A stretch of 64,000 bases of DNA from Bufo bufo (lineage: Eukaryota > Chordata > Amphibia > Anura > Bufonidae). Both the position numbers and the translations under genes were made by a program. This document shows positions 33,640-43,191 of this stretch, piece by piece. Numbering within the stretch: the first letter of the stretch is position 1; each line of letters opens with the position of its first letter. Under the pieces are notes generated by a model. It was not told the DNA's origin. It did no database searches and was given only the letters and a program-made list of their open reading frames with translations. The stretch lies in assembly GCF_905171765.1 (NCBI RefSeq), contig NC_053390.1, positions 140,983,968 to 141,047,967 on the forward strand. The letters are read 5' to 3'.

Positions 33640-34450
33640 TCCGAGGACTGGCTTGAGTCCGCCCCGTGCACCGTCATACAGGATAAGAAGGTGAGCTGGC
33701 TGTAACTTTTCTACTACAGACTTGATAAACATTGATTTCTTCCTGAAACAATGCTGGTTTGCAATGTACACTAATGTCCATGTTACTGCTTCTATCAAAG
33801 AGGTCAGGAAAGTATATATTTGTAGACAGAGCGGCTGCCTGGCCTGATCTGACAGCGATCTTGACTAGTGACAAGAGTGGCAGTTGCACGGAACGAGGGG
33901 GCTTGCACAGAAGTTGCTGGGGGGAGCCCTGTTCAAAAATTTGCTGTGGGACCTAGTTATTTTTAGTTACTCCACTGGGTCCTGACTGGCACTTGGTGAT
34001 GGGACCTTAGACCTCACATCCACCTTGATTTCTGGATCCGCTCCTGCGAGAGATTAAGCAACCAGATTCTGGAGTCTAACTGGAAGCTAAGGGCTGCAGT
34101 TAGTGCCACAACTAACTTAGTAAAAACACCAGGAGATGATGAAAAACCAAAGGCCAGTGAATTGAAGATGAGAAGCCCTGGTGAGTGGCTTTGGCACTGC
34201 ATCCACTCTTGAAGAGACCCCAGAAATTCTTGGGAAAGAGGTCAAGATTTTCCTGTGAAGTCCTGAAACTACCATGTGAGGCTTTGTGAAGGGTTGACTT
34301 ATTTGCCTTGGGGGGCAATTTCTTTAACCTGAGGGAGTAACCTCGGTACAAGATTCTATCCAGGTGTTTATGTTTCCCTGTTCCAAATTTCTACTTTCTA
34401 GTGCTTGGAGAGCCTGAACACTTGGAACTTACTCTTCTCTATCTGTCCTG
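33640..34450 (-). pseudogene. Possible DIRS Gag-like remnant
   Basis: Minus-strand frames 34351-34112 (MYRGYSLRLKKLPPKANKST) and 34202-34014 (ALTAALSFQLDSRIWLLNLS) are basic and proline/serine-rich. They lie upstream of RNase H in the element's reading direction, where Gag and RT are expected. I see no RT YxDD box. The assignment comes from position and composition only. Confidence 0.35.
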
Positions 34451-35700
34451 TCTGAGCCCCTCTTAGGTGATCTTTGGAATGAAAATGACAAGAATGAAAT
34501 TAGACCTAGAGGTATATTGTGGAAAGGAGACCCCTCTGTAACAACGATTGATTCTAAATAGAATTAATTTGGTGTGGAACAAAATGGCGTTAACAAAATG
34601 TCCCTATGCACAGTGTCTATGGGGATCACATGAACCCAGAGTAACATTCAAGACCAATTCACACAAAAGTATTTCTTCTTTCAAAACACATCCCGCAATT
34701 TGCAGATCTCATGCGGACCTACTATTACAATGGGACTGAGAGACACCGATATCCACATCCACACATCCATTGCAGACAAGAATTGGCATTACCATTATAG
34801 GGCAGGATGTTCTGAACTGCAAGAGCAGATTGCACTCGGCGGCATCCGTGTTTTATGGATCCACAAAATCGGATGGACCACCAATCTGATGACCAAGGGA
34901 GACTTCATGGGGAAGCAATTCCTATGTCACTAAGAAACTGAAGCCAAAGATGTTTTGCACTCTGCAAGGAATGACTATGTTTCAGCAGGGAAACAATCTT
35001 TCTGACTAGAAGTTCCCTGACAGGGAATAACCGACTTCCAGGAAAAAATTTAAATAAAAAAAAGTCTTCTCAGCCGGACTGGCCACTGGGATATTACCTT
35101 AGGAGGGTTTCCCCACTGAGCGGAGACTGCAGGATCTGTAACACTCTGCTATAATCTAGCTCCCACATAATGTTACCTGTCTGGCTGGGACCACACTCCC
35201 ACCATATATCCCTTTTAATATAGGATCATCAGGATTACCCTAGAGTTTGTTTGTTTTTCATCCATTTTGGGCGTATCCCCTCTAGGTGCAACCATTTCAA
35301 GGTGAACTAGCACAGTCTTTAATAATGAAGGTAAATGAAGGTACACCATCATGAAACAAAGATCTTCAGAATCCTCCTGATCACAGAGACAGAGTCAACA
35401 TCCAGATGAGATGAGGCAGGAGATAAGGTAAAAGGAGTTGTAGATAAGCGAGGTCTTATAGATATATGAGCAGAAAGGACCTGAGTGAAAGCTTCTGACC
35501 ACTGAGAAGTAAACCATTCCACAACCTCTGCACTGTGTCTGCACTGGAGACCTTCAGCTGGGAGGCAATGGTGCAGACATCACGTACATTGTCCACAGTT
35601 GGTACAGACATCTCCTACATTGTGCCCAGCTGGTGCACATACTAACATTATCTTTATGGGATTCTTTGCAGAGTTCTGTAATTGTAACATAATAATTCGC
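34451..35700. other. DIRS interior of unclear identity, with MITE fragment
   Basis: 34640-34880 contains MITE-type words (GGCGGCATCCGTGTTTTATG). The rest has no recognisable domain. 35330-35700 looks like ordinary non-coding DNA interrupted by the Tc1 insertion at 35710. Confidence 0.35.
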
Positions 35701-35709
35701 TCACACATA

Positions 35710-37323
35710 CAGTGGGGGAAATAATTATTTGACCCCTCACTGATTTTGTAAGTTTGTCCAATGACAAAGAAATGAAAAGTCTCAGAACAGTATCATTTCA
35801 ATGGTAGGTTTATTGTAACAGTGGCAGATAGCACATCAAAAGGAAAATCGAAAAAATAACTTTAAATAAAAGATAGCAACTGATTTGCATTTCATTGAGT
35901 GAAATAAGTATTTGAACCCTCTAACAAAAAAAGACTTAATACTTGGTGGAAAAACCCTTGTTTGCAAGCACAGAGGTCAAACGTTTCTTGTAATTGATGA
36001 CCAAGTTTGCGCACATTTTAGGAGGAATGTTGGTCCACTCCTCTTTGCAGATCATCTCTAAATCCCTAAGGTTTCGAGGCTGTCTCTGTGCAACTCTGAG
36101 CTTGAGCTCCCTCCATAGGTTTTCGATTGGATTAAGGTCCGGAGACTGACTAGGCCACTCCATGACCTTAATGTGCTTCTTCTTGAGCCACTCCTTTGTT
36201 GCCTTTGCTGTATGTTTTGGGTCATTGACGTGCTGGAACACCCATCCACGACCCATTTTCAGTTTCCTGGCAGAGGGAAGGAGGTTGTCGCTCAGGATTT
36301 CACGATACATGGCTCCGTCCATTTTCCCGTTTATGCGAATAAATTGTCCTGTGCCCTTAGCAGAAAAACACCCCCAAAGCAAAATGTTTCCACCCCCATG
36401 CTTGACGGTGGGGACGGTGTTTTGGGGGTCATAGGCAGCATTTTTCTTCCTCCAAACACAGCGAGTTGAGTTAATGCCAAAGAGCTCTATTTTGGTCTCA
36501 TCAGACCACAGCACCTTCTCCCAGTCACTCTCTGAATCATTCAGGTGTTCATTGGCAAACTTCAGACGGGCCTGCACATGTGCCTTCCTGAGCAGGGGGA
36601 CCTTGCGAGCCCTGCAGGATTTTAATCCATTGCGGTGTAATGTGTTTCCAATGGTTTTCTTGGTGACTGTGGTCCCTGCTAATTTGAGGTCATTAACTAA
36701 CTCCTCCCGTGTAGTTCTAGGATGCTTTTTCACCTTTCTCAGAACCATTGACACCCCACGAGGTGAGATCTTGCGTGGAGCCCCAGAGCGAGGTCGATTG
36801 ATGGTCATTTTGTGCTCCTTCCATTTTCGAACAATCGCACCAACAGTTGTCACCTTCTCTCCCAGCTTCTTGCTAATGGTTTTGTAGCCCATTCCAGCCT
36901 TGTGCAGGTCTACAATTTTGTCTCTGACATCCTTGGACAGCTCTTTGGTCTTTCCCATGTTGGAGAGTTTGGAGTCTGCTTGATTGATTGATTCTGTGGA
37001 CAGGTGTCTTTTATACAGGTGACTAGTTAAGACAGGTGTCCTTAATGAGGGTGACTAATTGAGTAGAAGTGTCTAACCACTCTGTGGGAGCCAGAACTCT
37101 TAATGGTTGGTAGGGGTTCAAATACTTATTTCACTCAATGAAATGCAAATCAGTTGCTATCTTTTATTTAAAGTTATTTTTTCGATTTTCCTTTTGATGT
37201 GCTATCTGCCACTGTTACAATAAACCTACCATTGAAATGATACTGTTCTGAGACTTTTCATTTCTTTGTCATTGGACAAACTTACAAAATCAGTGAGGGG
37301 TCAAATAATTATTTCCCCCACTG
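35710..37323 (-). mobile_element. Complete Tc1-like transposon, 1614 bp
   Basis: TA duplications lie at 35708-35709 and 37324-37325. The ends CAGTGGGGGAAATAATTATT and AATAATTATTTCCCCCACTG begin inverted repeats of about 215 bp that run to near 35926 and 37108 and are almost identical by eye. The single transposase frame inside is open from ATG to stop. This is the best preserved DNA transposon of the window. Confidence 0.92.
35936..36958 (-). CDS. Tc1-like transposase, full-length frame but altered catalytic site
   Basis: 340 codons, the usual Tc1 length, from ATG (36958-36956) to a stop after GFSTKY. N-terminal paired-like DNA-binding domain: first helix-turn-helix in [28 protein letters not shown] (about residues 5-34), GAPRK hook near 60, and a second helix-turn-helix to about 115. 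Catalytic domain: first Asp in [24 protein letters not shown] glycine-rich motif, Glu in [11 protein letters not shown]. The second acidic residue is missing: the conserved DND triplet before PKHTAK reads VND (Val at residue 244, codon GTC, forward 36229-36227), and the preceding QQ reads QH. Such a protein should bind DNA but not cleave. Promoter elements were not identified. Confidence 0.9.
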   Translation of the reverse strand: MGKTKELSKDVRDKIVDLHKAGMGYKTISKKLGEKVTTVGAIVRKWKEHKMTINRPRSGAPRKISPRGVSMVLRKVKKHPRTTREELVNDLKLAGTTVTKKTIGNTLHRNGLKSCRARKVPLLRKAHVQARLKFANEHLNDSESDWEKVLWSDETKIELFGINSTRCVWRKKNAAYDPQNTVPTVKHGGGNILLWGCFSAKGTGQFIRINGKMDGAMYREILSDNLLPSARKLKMGRGWVFQHVNDPKHTAKATKEWLKKKHIKVMEWPSQSPDLNPIENLWRELKLRVAQRQPRNLRDLEMICKEEWTNIPPKMCANLVINYKKRLTSVLANKGFSTKY

Positions 37324-37325
37324 TA

Positions 37326-37550
37326 CATACAAGCTACACATGAGCCATTCCAGGACACAGGATCCTTAAAGCTGCTGTGATTCCGCATCTGCAGTAAGAT
37401 CTCACCCCTGTGCAGAGCCACAGATGTAGCTGAGCTAAAAGCTACTCTGATAACACGTTGCACAGAGTTATCGCATACCAATTTGTGACAAACTATTAAA
37501 ATACATTGAAAGAGTTAGTAAACCTCTTGTGCCATTTTTTACTTAAGATG
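37326..37550. other. DIRS interior, no domain recognised
   Basis: Short interval between the Tc1 insertion and the next MITE. No coding signal. Confidence 0.3.
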
Positions 37551-37841
37551 TTAGGCCTCGTTCACATCACTGTTTCTCCTTTCTGTTCTCTGGCTCCGTT
37601 GAGGAGCAGGAGAAGGGAAAGGACGGATTCTGCAGATAACTGAGACCTAACTGAGCGTAACGGAGCGCAAAGACCCTATAGACTATAATGGGGTCCGTTT
37701 GGTGTCCGCTCAGAACATGATTTTGGAGAGGAGATGAAAGTCCTGCGCGCAGTTATCTGCAGAATCCGTCCTTTCCGTTCTCCTGCTCCTCAACGGAGCC
37801 GGAGAACGGAAAGGAGAAACAGTCATGTGAACGAGGCCTTA
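37551..37841. mobile_element. Fold-back MITE with TTAGGCCTCGTTCACAT ends
   Basis: TTAGGCCTCGTTCACATCAC at the left pairs with GTCATGTGAACGAGGCCTTA at the right. Internal arms also pair (GGACGGATTCTGCAGATAAC near 37621 with GTTATCTGCAGAATCCGTCC near 37752). About 290 bp, non-coding. Confidence 0.78.
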
Positions 37842-38529
37842 CCTATCAAGTCTAGCTCAGCTGCACCAGTATACTTCTACTCCAAAATGGCTCCTGAGAT
37901 GGAGACACTGCCTGAAGGTAATAACAGTGCTTGTAACAGCCAAACCAGCGCTTCTCACGGGTACACACCCTGAAACATACATTGAAGGTTTGCAGGGAAC
38001 ACCCGCTGCAAATGAAAAACTCACCAGGACCACTCCAGGATAAATCTCAGCTCAGTCATCCCATGGAGCCCCCGATGGGAAAAATAAACTCTGGAAACCA
38101 CTTCCAGAATAGTCAGGTCCAGGGCTGGGACCAGGCCATTTGGTGCCCAGGGCGAAGATGGCAAACTGCGCCCCCCCCCCCCCCCCCCGTTTTTAAGAAA
38201 GAATCAATGTTGTTTCAAAACAAGAATATACTTAAAGCAATAGAACAAAGGACTGTGGGACTTTGAAAGTCACAGACACTATAAAGTTCCCCCCCATCAT
38301 CATGTGCCAGTATAAAGTCCCCCCCATCATCATGTGCCAGTTTTGTAATAAGCCCCCCCAATGTGCCAGTAACACTATTGTAAAAAAAAACAAAAAAAAC
38401 AAAAAAAAAACACATACTTACCTAAGTGTCAGCGATGCGATGCAGCCTCTTCCTGTAATGTAAGGCTCAGGCGGCACGATGACGTCATTGCGCCGGCCTC
38501 TGATAGGCTGCCGGCCTAGTGCCTGCAGC

Positions 38530-40071
38530 CAGGGGCGTACATAAAAATCACTGGGCCCCATAGCAGGAATCTAAATTGGGCCCCCATTCCCCTTTTATAG
38601 CCCCTCCCTTTGTTCCATGAACTATTCTTGCTGCTGCGTTTTATAATTTATGCCATCAGGGCCGGAATGGGATTACAAAACAGCCCTGGCACACAAAAGA
38701 GGTATAATAGATGCAGATGTATATTATATACAGCAGTGTACAGTTATGTGAGGTACGCGGTATAATAGATGCAGTGTGTACAGGTATATAGTATATTCCC
38801 TAGTGTTCTGATATGTGAGGTACAGGGTATAATAGATGCAGTGTGTACAGGTATATAGTATATACAGCAGTGTACTGATATGTGAGGTACGGGGTATAAT
38901 ATATGCAGTGTATACAGTATATACAGTAGTGTAATATGTGAGGTACGAGGTATAATAGATGCAGTGTGTACAGGTATATAGTAAATACAGCAGTGTATTG
39001 ACACCTCGTACCTCACATATCAGTACACTGCTGTATATACTATATATCTGTACACACTGCATCTATTATACCTCGTACCTCACATATATAGTATATACAG
39101 AAGTGTACTGATATCTGTACACACAGCATCTATTATACCTCATACCTCACATATCAGTGCACTGCGGTATATACTATATATCTGTACATATTGCATGTAT
39201 AATACTGTGTAATATATGCAGTGTGTGTGTATGTATGTGTGTGTATATATATATATATATATATACAGAGCAGTGTATTGATGTGACACATAGAAGGTAT
39301 AATACTGTAGATGCAGTGTTTATAGAAATATGTGGTCAGTTATGCATTATAGTCACTGTGAGGTACATGAGGTAGTGGTAACTGTCTGAAGTAGTATACA
39401 TGAGTGAGCAATGAGTAAAAACAGGGCATGGAGGGGGGGGGGGGGGTAAATGATGAAAAGTGGAGGACCTCCTCTTACCTCTCCATTCCAGTCTGTATGG
39501 ATCAATACAGAGCTGCTTGTGAACTTTTAATACTTGCTGTTAGGGGTTGAAGGACCTGTGATGATGTCATCACAGGTCCTGGCAGATGTACCTTTGAAAC
39601 CTAGGAACTACACCATTTTTGGTGCAGTTCCTTTGCTAGATTCTGCAGGACCTGTGATGTTGAAGATGATGTCATCACAGGTCCTGGCAGATGCACTGTT
39701 CTAACCTGGGAACTACACTTTACACTGTGCAGTTCCCTTACAGGACCTGTGATGACATCATCAAAGGTCCTTTAGCTTTAGAAAGGTAAACAGGAGTAAT
39801 TAGGGGGCGGGGCCTCTCCTCCACTTCGGTGCCTGCCTACAGCCTATCAGAGGAAAGGGAAGGGACACGCCTCTCCCTCCCCTGCACCTCCGCTGGCACA
39901 GACAGTTTACAATGGAGATGAGCGCAATGGAAGCGCTCATCTCCCTGTGCCCGGCGGCGGCTGCTCACTTGGGGGGGGGGGGTCATTTTAGTTGGGGGGG
40001 CACATGGGGGGGCACAGCATGATGTAGGGGGGGCCGTGGCCCCCTCTGGCCCCCCCCTGGCGACGCCACTG
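38530..40071. mobile_element. Second hAT-like element nested in the first
   Basis: It starts CAGGGGCGTACATA and ends GACGCCACTG, which are imperfect inverted hAT-type ends. No clean 8-bp duplication was found (CCTGCAGC left, CTGCTGGC right). It contains a 60-70 bp minisatellite (38700-39200), G-runs (near 39430 and 39970) and three copies of a palindrome. No protein. Confidence 0.5.
38700..39200. repeat. 60-70 bp minisatellite with a head-to-head flip
   Basis: Units carrying GTGAGGTACGAGGTATAATA, GATGCAGTGTGTACAGG and ATACAGCAGTGT repeat about five times to near 39000, after which the units appear as reverse complements (ACCTCGTACCTCACATATC) for about three more. Tyr/Cys-rich frames on the minus strand come from the repeat. 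Confidence 0.8.
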
Positions 40072-40212
40072 CTGCTGGCACTTCACCTGCGCCCCCCTCC
40101 TGTCCGCAAATGGTAGCGCCCAGGGCACCCGCTCCTTCGGCCCCTGCCTTGTACCGGCCCTGGTCAGGTCATGCAGTTAATTCTGGAGCACACCTCCAGC
40201 TCTATAACATGC

Positions 40213-40329
40213 ATATAAGGCTACTTTCACACTCACGTTTTTGGGCGGATACGTCAGGGATCTGGAAAAACGGATCCGTTACAATAATACAACTACATGC
40301 ATCTGTCATGAACGGATCCGTTTGTATTT
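40213..40329. repeat. MITE inserted near the DIRS 5' terminus
   Basis: TAAGGCTACTTTCACACTCACG, then AACGGATCCGTTACA and its partner AACGGATCCGTTTGTA. This sequence interrupts the stem-loop array between 40199 and 40330. Confidence 0.5.
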
Positions 40330-40498
40330 CTGGAGCACACCTCCAGCTCTATAACTGGACACTCTTCCAGCACTTCATATGATACATGATACCCTGGAAA
40401 CCACTTCCAGCTATATAATATCAGGCTTAGCAGCCATACTGCCCTTCAAAGCAGCAGAAGCCTCTGTGTGTGTGAGCTTCATTGTCCTAGACAGGACA

Positions 40499-40630
40499 CC
40501 TAGTGGGTGTGCACTCCTTTATAGGGGGGTTTATTAGTCTGATCTACTAATGATTTACCTTCTGTCCTAGACGGTGAGGAGCAAGACATTAACCCTTTGT
40601 GTTGTGCTGCCTAAAGGACGATAAGGAAAG
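40499..40630. repeat. DIRS right inverted terminal repeat
   Basis: Reverse complement of 31567-31698. It holds CCTAGTGGGTGTGCACTCC, TTACCTTCTGTCCTAGACGG and CATTAACCCTTTGTG. A GATA-rich tract begins immediately outside at 40631. Confidence 0.8.
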
Positions 40631-40866
40631 ATAGATGTGAGATAGATAGATATGAGATAGATAGGTATGAGATAGATAGATAATCTTTATTAAATATACA
40701 TATATGACATTAAAAAGAGACATGATACACAAAAGAAAGTGCGGTGTACTCCTGAGGAGCATATTACATGATAGTAATATACTGTACATATGAGGGAAGA
40801 CTATAATGATAACATAATAATTTATAAACCAGGTTGGTATAGTAAACCACTATTGTCGCGGACCTA

Positions 40867-40906
40867 TATGCAGGTATATAAATAAATGGATCATATCTGT
40901 ACAGAT
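40867..40906 (+). repeat. Left arm of a 40-bp inverted repeat flanking the Ngaro element
   Basis: This 40-bp stretch is the exact reverse complement of 46089-46128. It contains GCAGGTATATAAATAAATGG and ends in the self-complementary ATCTGTACAGAT, which occurs again at about 40954. AT dinucleotide tracts lie between it and the Ngaro start. Confidence 0.75.
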
Positions 40907-40908
40907 CT

Positions 40909-40943
<35 letters not shown>

Positions 40944-41527
40944 TTATATATATATCTGTACAGATAGGACTCATTAACTTATATACTGACACTCTTGTCT
41001 TAGGTTACAGTGGTTATATATGCCATATATTGTAAGGCTGTTTTCAGCCTGCATTTGTGGGAGGGGCGTCTGGCTATTTATTCACCTTCCCTCCGTCCAG
41101 CCAGGCGCCCGAGCCTCACGCATCATCAGCGTATCGCGCTCATTCCTCCGACCAGGGTCTTTACTTCCGGTATTCTGGATCACGTGCCGCCGACGTCCGC
41201 ATCGCTACACGCCAGCCTGCCAGGTAATCAGGGCTCAGCTGGCTCCGTTCCAGCTGTGCCTCACGCCCGTCCTGGTCTCCAGCCCCTGGGGTGCGGGGTT
41301 GTGATGCCGCTCTCCCCCAGTATGTTCCGCTCTCAGAAGTGCGGGCGGCTGGGTTGGGGGAGCGGCATCTTGGCTTCTGCGATCTGCCGGTCACATGCCG
41401 GCTCAGGATGAGTTTTGTGAATGTATAACACGCTCGTTCAGCATGTACTGATTCCTAAATCTTACCTGAAATCCAGTTATGCTGCTAGGGCTTCCAGCAC
41501 AGGAGGTGTTCTCAATTGTGGTTTTAT

Positions 41528-41672
41528 CCTGGATCGCCCAGGTTGTCAATGTTCCTGGATCGCCCAGGTTGTCAGTGTCCCTGGATCGCCCAGGTTGTCA
41601 ATGTTCCTGGATCGCCCAGGTTGTCGGTGTCCCTGGATCGCCCAGGTTGTCAGTGTCCCTGGATCGCCCAGG
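41528..41672 (+). repeat. 26-bp minisatellite in the Ngaro leader
   Basis: CCTGGATCGCCCAGG starts at 41528, 41554, 41580, 41606, 41632 and 41658, an exact 26-bp period. The spacer alternates between TTGTCAATGTT and TTGTCAGTGTC or TTGTCGGTGTC. Each unit holds CCTGG...CCAGG, a small hairpin. It lies between A1 and the Gag start. Confidence 0.92.
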
Positions 41673-42073
41673 TTTTGTCTGCATTTTTTTTTTTAGGGTT
41701 TTTACATCTATTCTGATGTCGGTTGTTCCTTCCTTTAGATTGGGCAGTTGTTATTTTTCCTTCCTCTCCTTCGTTTCATCTAGGAATTTCGAGGCAATTC
41801 CAGGTAAGTCGGCTCAGAGACGGTCACTGGGGTAGGGTTAACTGTCAGTTTGATACTCAAGTCCGTTCTTTTTATTAGTTTCCACTTAATCGATTGGGGT
41901 TTTTGGAAGTCGTCTTTCTAAATCCGTTCACATTTCCGTCAGGTAGGTTCTTTCGTTGGTCATTTTTACACGCTTCAGTCTCTCACTTTCTTTCGGCCGC
42001 TATTACCACTTCCGCCTGTGCTTCCTTTTCGTTTTGCCGGTAGACATAAGTTCCCCTTTTTTCCCAGGTCATC

Positions 42074-43187
42074 ATGTCTCACATGTCCGATATGGAGGAC
42101 AACCTCTCCATGCCAGGATCGTCTGTCTCGGGGCATTATAGCAACACATCTCTAAGGAGTTGGACTGTGCCAAAGTTAATCGCCGAACTCAATCGCAGGG
42201 GGATTCGACATCCCGCAACTGCCCACAAGGCCGAATTATACCGGCTCCTGATGACCACTCCGGGTCCGACAGCTGAGCAGTCCAATAGCGACTCCATCCG
42301 GCTGGCTCTAGCTCAGATCCAGTCATCCATCTCCGGACTCGTTAGCTCAGTCACGGACATTCAGAATAGGGTCGCGGTTTTAGAATCCAGGCCAGCAGCC
42401 TCACTGCAATCTCCAGGTTCGGCAGTCATTCCGGACGTTGCAGGTAGGCCTTCTGCCACCCCCCAAATTGCTCCTTCCCATTTTGTTCCGGAGCATATTA
42501 AGAAGGATATCCTGGCAGGCAAGGACGTAAATTTAGCATCCATTTTGATTGCCTCCCAGGATATTTCCGAAAACCGGGTGATTAATTGCGGAGAGGTTTC
42601 CGTGGTGTTGAAGGCCAAGGATGCTCGGTTAAATAGGAAGTTGTCGGTTTCCGAGTTCGTCCTGGCCTTCAGCCTCTATAGGGATGTAATATGCTCCGCC
42701 CACCCCAATCGCAGGGAAGAATTAGACACTTACTTGTACCGGATTACGGATTTGGGGCACAAGTACCGCATTGTACGATTATCATCGTTCGTTTTCTGCC
42801 AAAGCCGCCGCAGCCCTGAATCAATTTCAGTTCATGTCCAACTGGGCAGACTTGGACATGGAGTTATTCTGCCGGCACTTCGCAGGTCTGAAGGCTCCCC
42901 TGTGTGCCATCTGCCAATCCATCTTTCATCCCACGGAATGGTGCCCTAATCCGGTGCAAGATCCTCAGTCAGCGCCCACTCCAGGTCCATCCGGGTCCTC
43001 CAGGTCTTCCTCGTCATTAGATAAACTGGGTAGGCCCATTGTTTACCTTGGCAGTAGCCAGGTGTGCAATAAATTTAATGCCAAGGGCTGTGCTTTCAAT
43101 GCGTGCCGGGCACTGCACATCTGCTCCCTTTGTTTTCGGGCTCACCCTCGTCCTTCCTGTCCCAGGAAGTCAGCCAGGGACTCCTGA
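42074..43187 (+). pseudogene. Ngaro Gag-like protein, one frameshift
   Basis: It begins with a real ATG at 42074. Residues about 25-60 (SLRSWTVPKLIAELNRRGI, then KAELYRLL) look like a SAP domain, a helix-loop-helix DNA-binding fold. A coiled-coil-like segment follows (SISGLVSSVTDIQNRVAVLE). Near 42770 the frame shifts; the second part (42771-43187) continues with YDYHRSFSAKAAAALNQFQF and ends in a Cys/His cluster (VCNKFNAKGCAFNACRALHI, then CSLCFRAHPRPSC), a likely zinc-binding nucleic-acid module. It stops at TGA 43185-43187, in the same frame as the downstream RT. Confidence 0.75.
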
Positions 43188-43191
43188 CTAG
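43185..43191 (+). promoter_or_regulatory. Candidate stop-codon readthrough site UGA-CUAG between Gag and Pol
   Basis: The Gag frame ends ARDS-TGA-CTA-G and remains open after the stop as LADLNLAALLQGHPDRSFVT, running into RT without a further stop. UGA followed by CUAG is an established efficient readthrough context in viral and animal genes. The sequence shows the context and the frame continuity; function is inference. Confidence 0.55.

Larger units (their letters stand above)
38120..40162. mobile_element. hAT-type non-autonomous element with perfect 8-bp duplication
   Basis: The ends CAGGGCTGGGACCAGG and CCGGCCCTG are inverted. GTCAGGTC is duplicated exactly at 38112-38119 and 40163-40170, and removing the element restores the DIRS sequence. 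8-bp duplication with CAGGG ends indicates hAT. No transposase is present. A second hAT-like element and simple-sequence tracts (a C run near 38170) occupy most of it. Confidence 0.82.
38091..40410. repeat. Array of short stem-loops in the DIRS 5' region (split by later insertions)
   Basis: Five short inverted repeats: CTGGAAACCACTTCCAG at 38091-38107 and 40394-40410; CTGGAGCACACCTCCAG at 40183-40199 and 40330-40346; CTGGACACTCTTCCAG at 40355-40370. Removing the hAT (38120-40162) and the MITE (about 40213-40329) leaves them spaced by roughly 25-50 bp. The innermost stem pair is A-T in one form and G-C in the other. Confidence 0.6.
31561..40630 (-). mobile_element. DIRS1-type tyrosine-recombinase retrotransposon, decayed and multiply interrupted
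   Basis: Inverted terminal repeats of about 130 bp lie at 31567-31698 and 40499-40630. An internal complementary region at 31741-31829 is complementary to both outer ends, which is the diagnostic DIRS1 architecture (used to join the ends during circular replication). Reading from right to left, relics of a Gag-like part, RNase H and tyrosine recombinase appear in the expected order. Later insertions: an inverted repeat (33404-33633), Tc1 (35710-37323), a MITE (37551-37841), hAT (38120-40162) and a MITE (about 40213-40329). RT could not be recognised; it is probably deleted. Confidence 0.75.

Noticed and set aside
38724..39062. Tyr/Cys-rich 112-codon minus frame
   Set aside because: Produced by the 60-70 bp minisatellite unit.
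41528..41672. CRISPR-like regular repeat array
   Set aside because: The period is only 26 bp with 11-bp variable parts, it is in a eukaryotic retrotransposon leader, and no cas-like gene is near.
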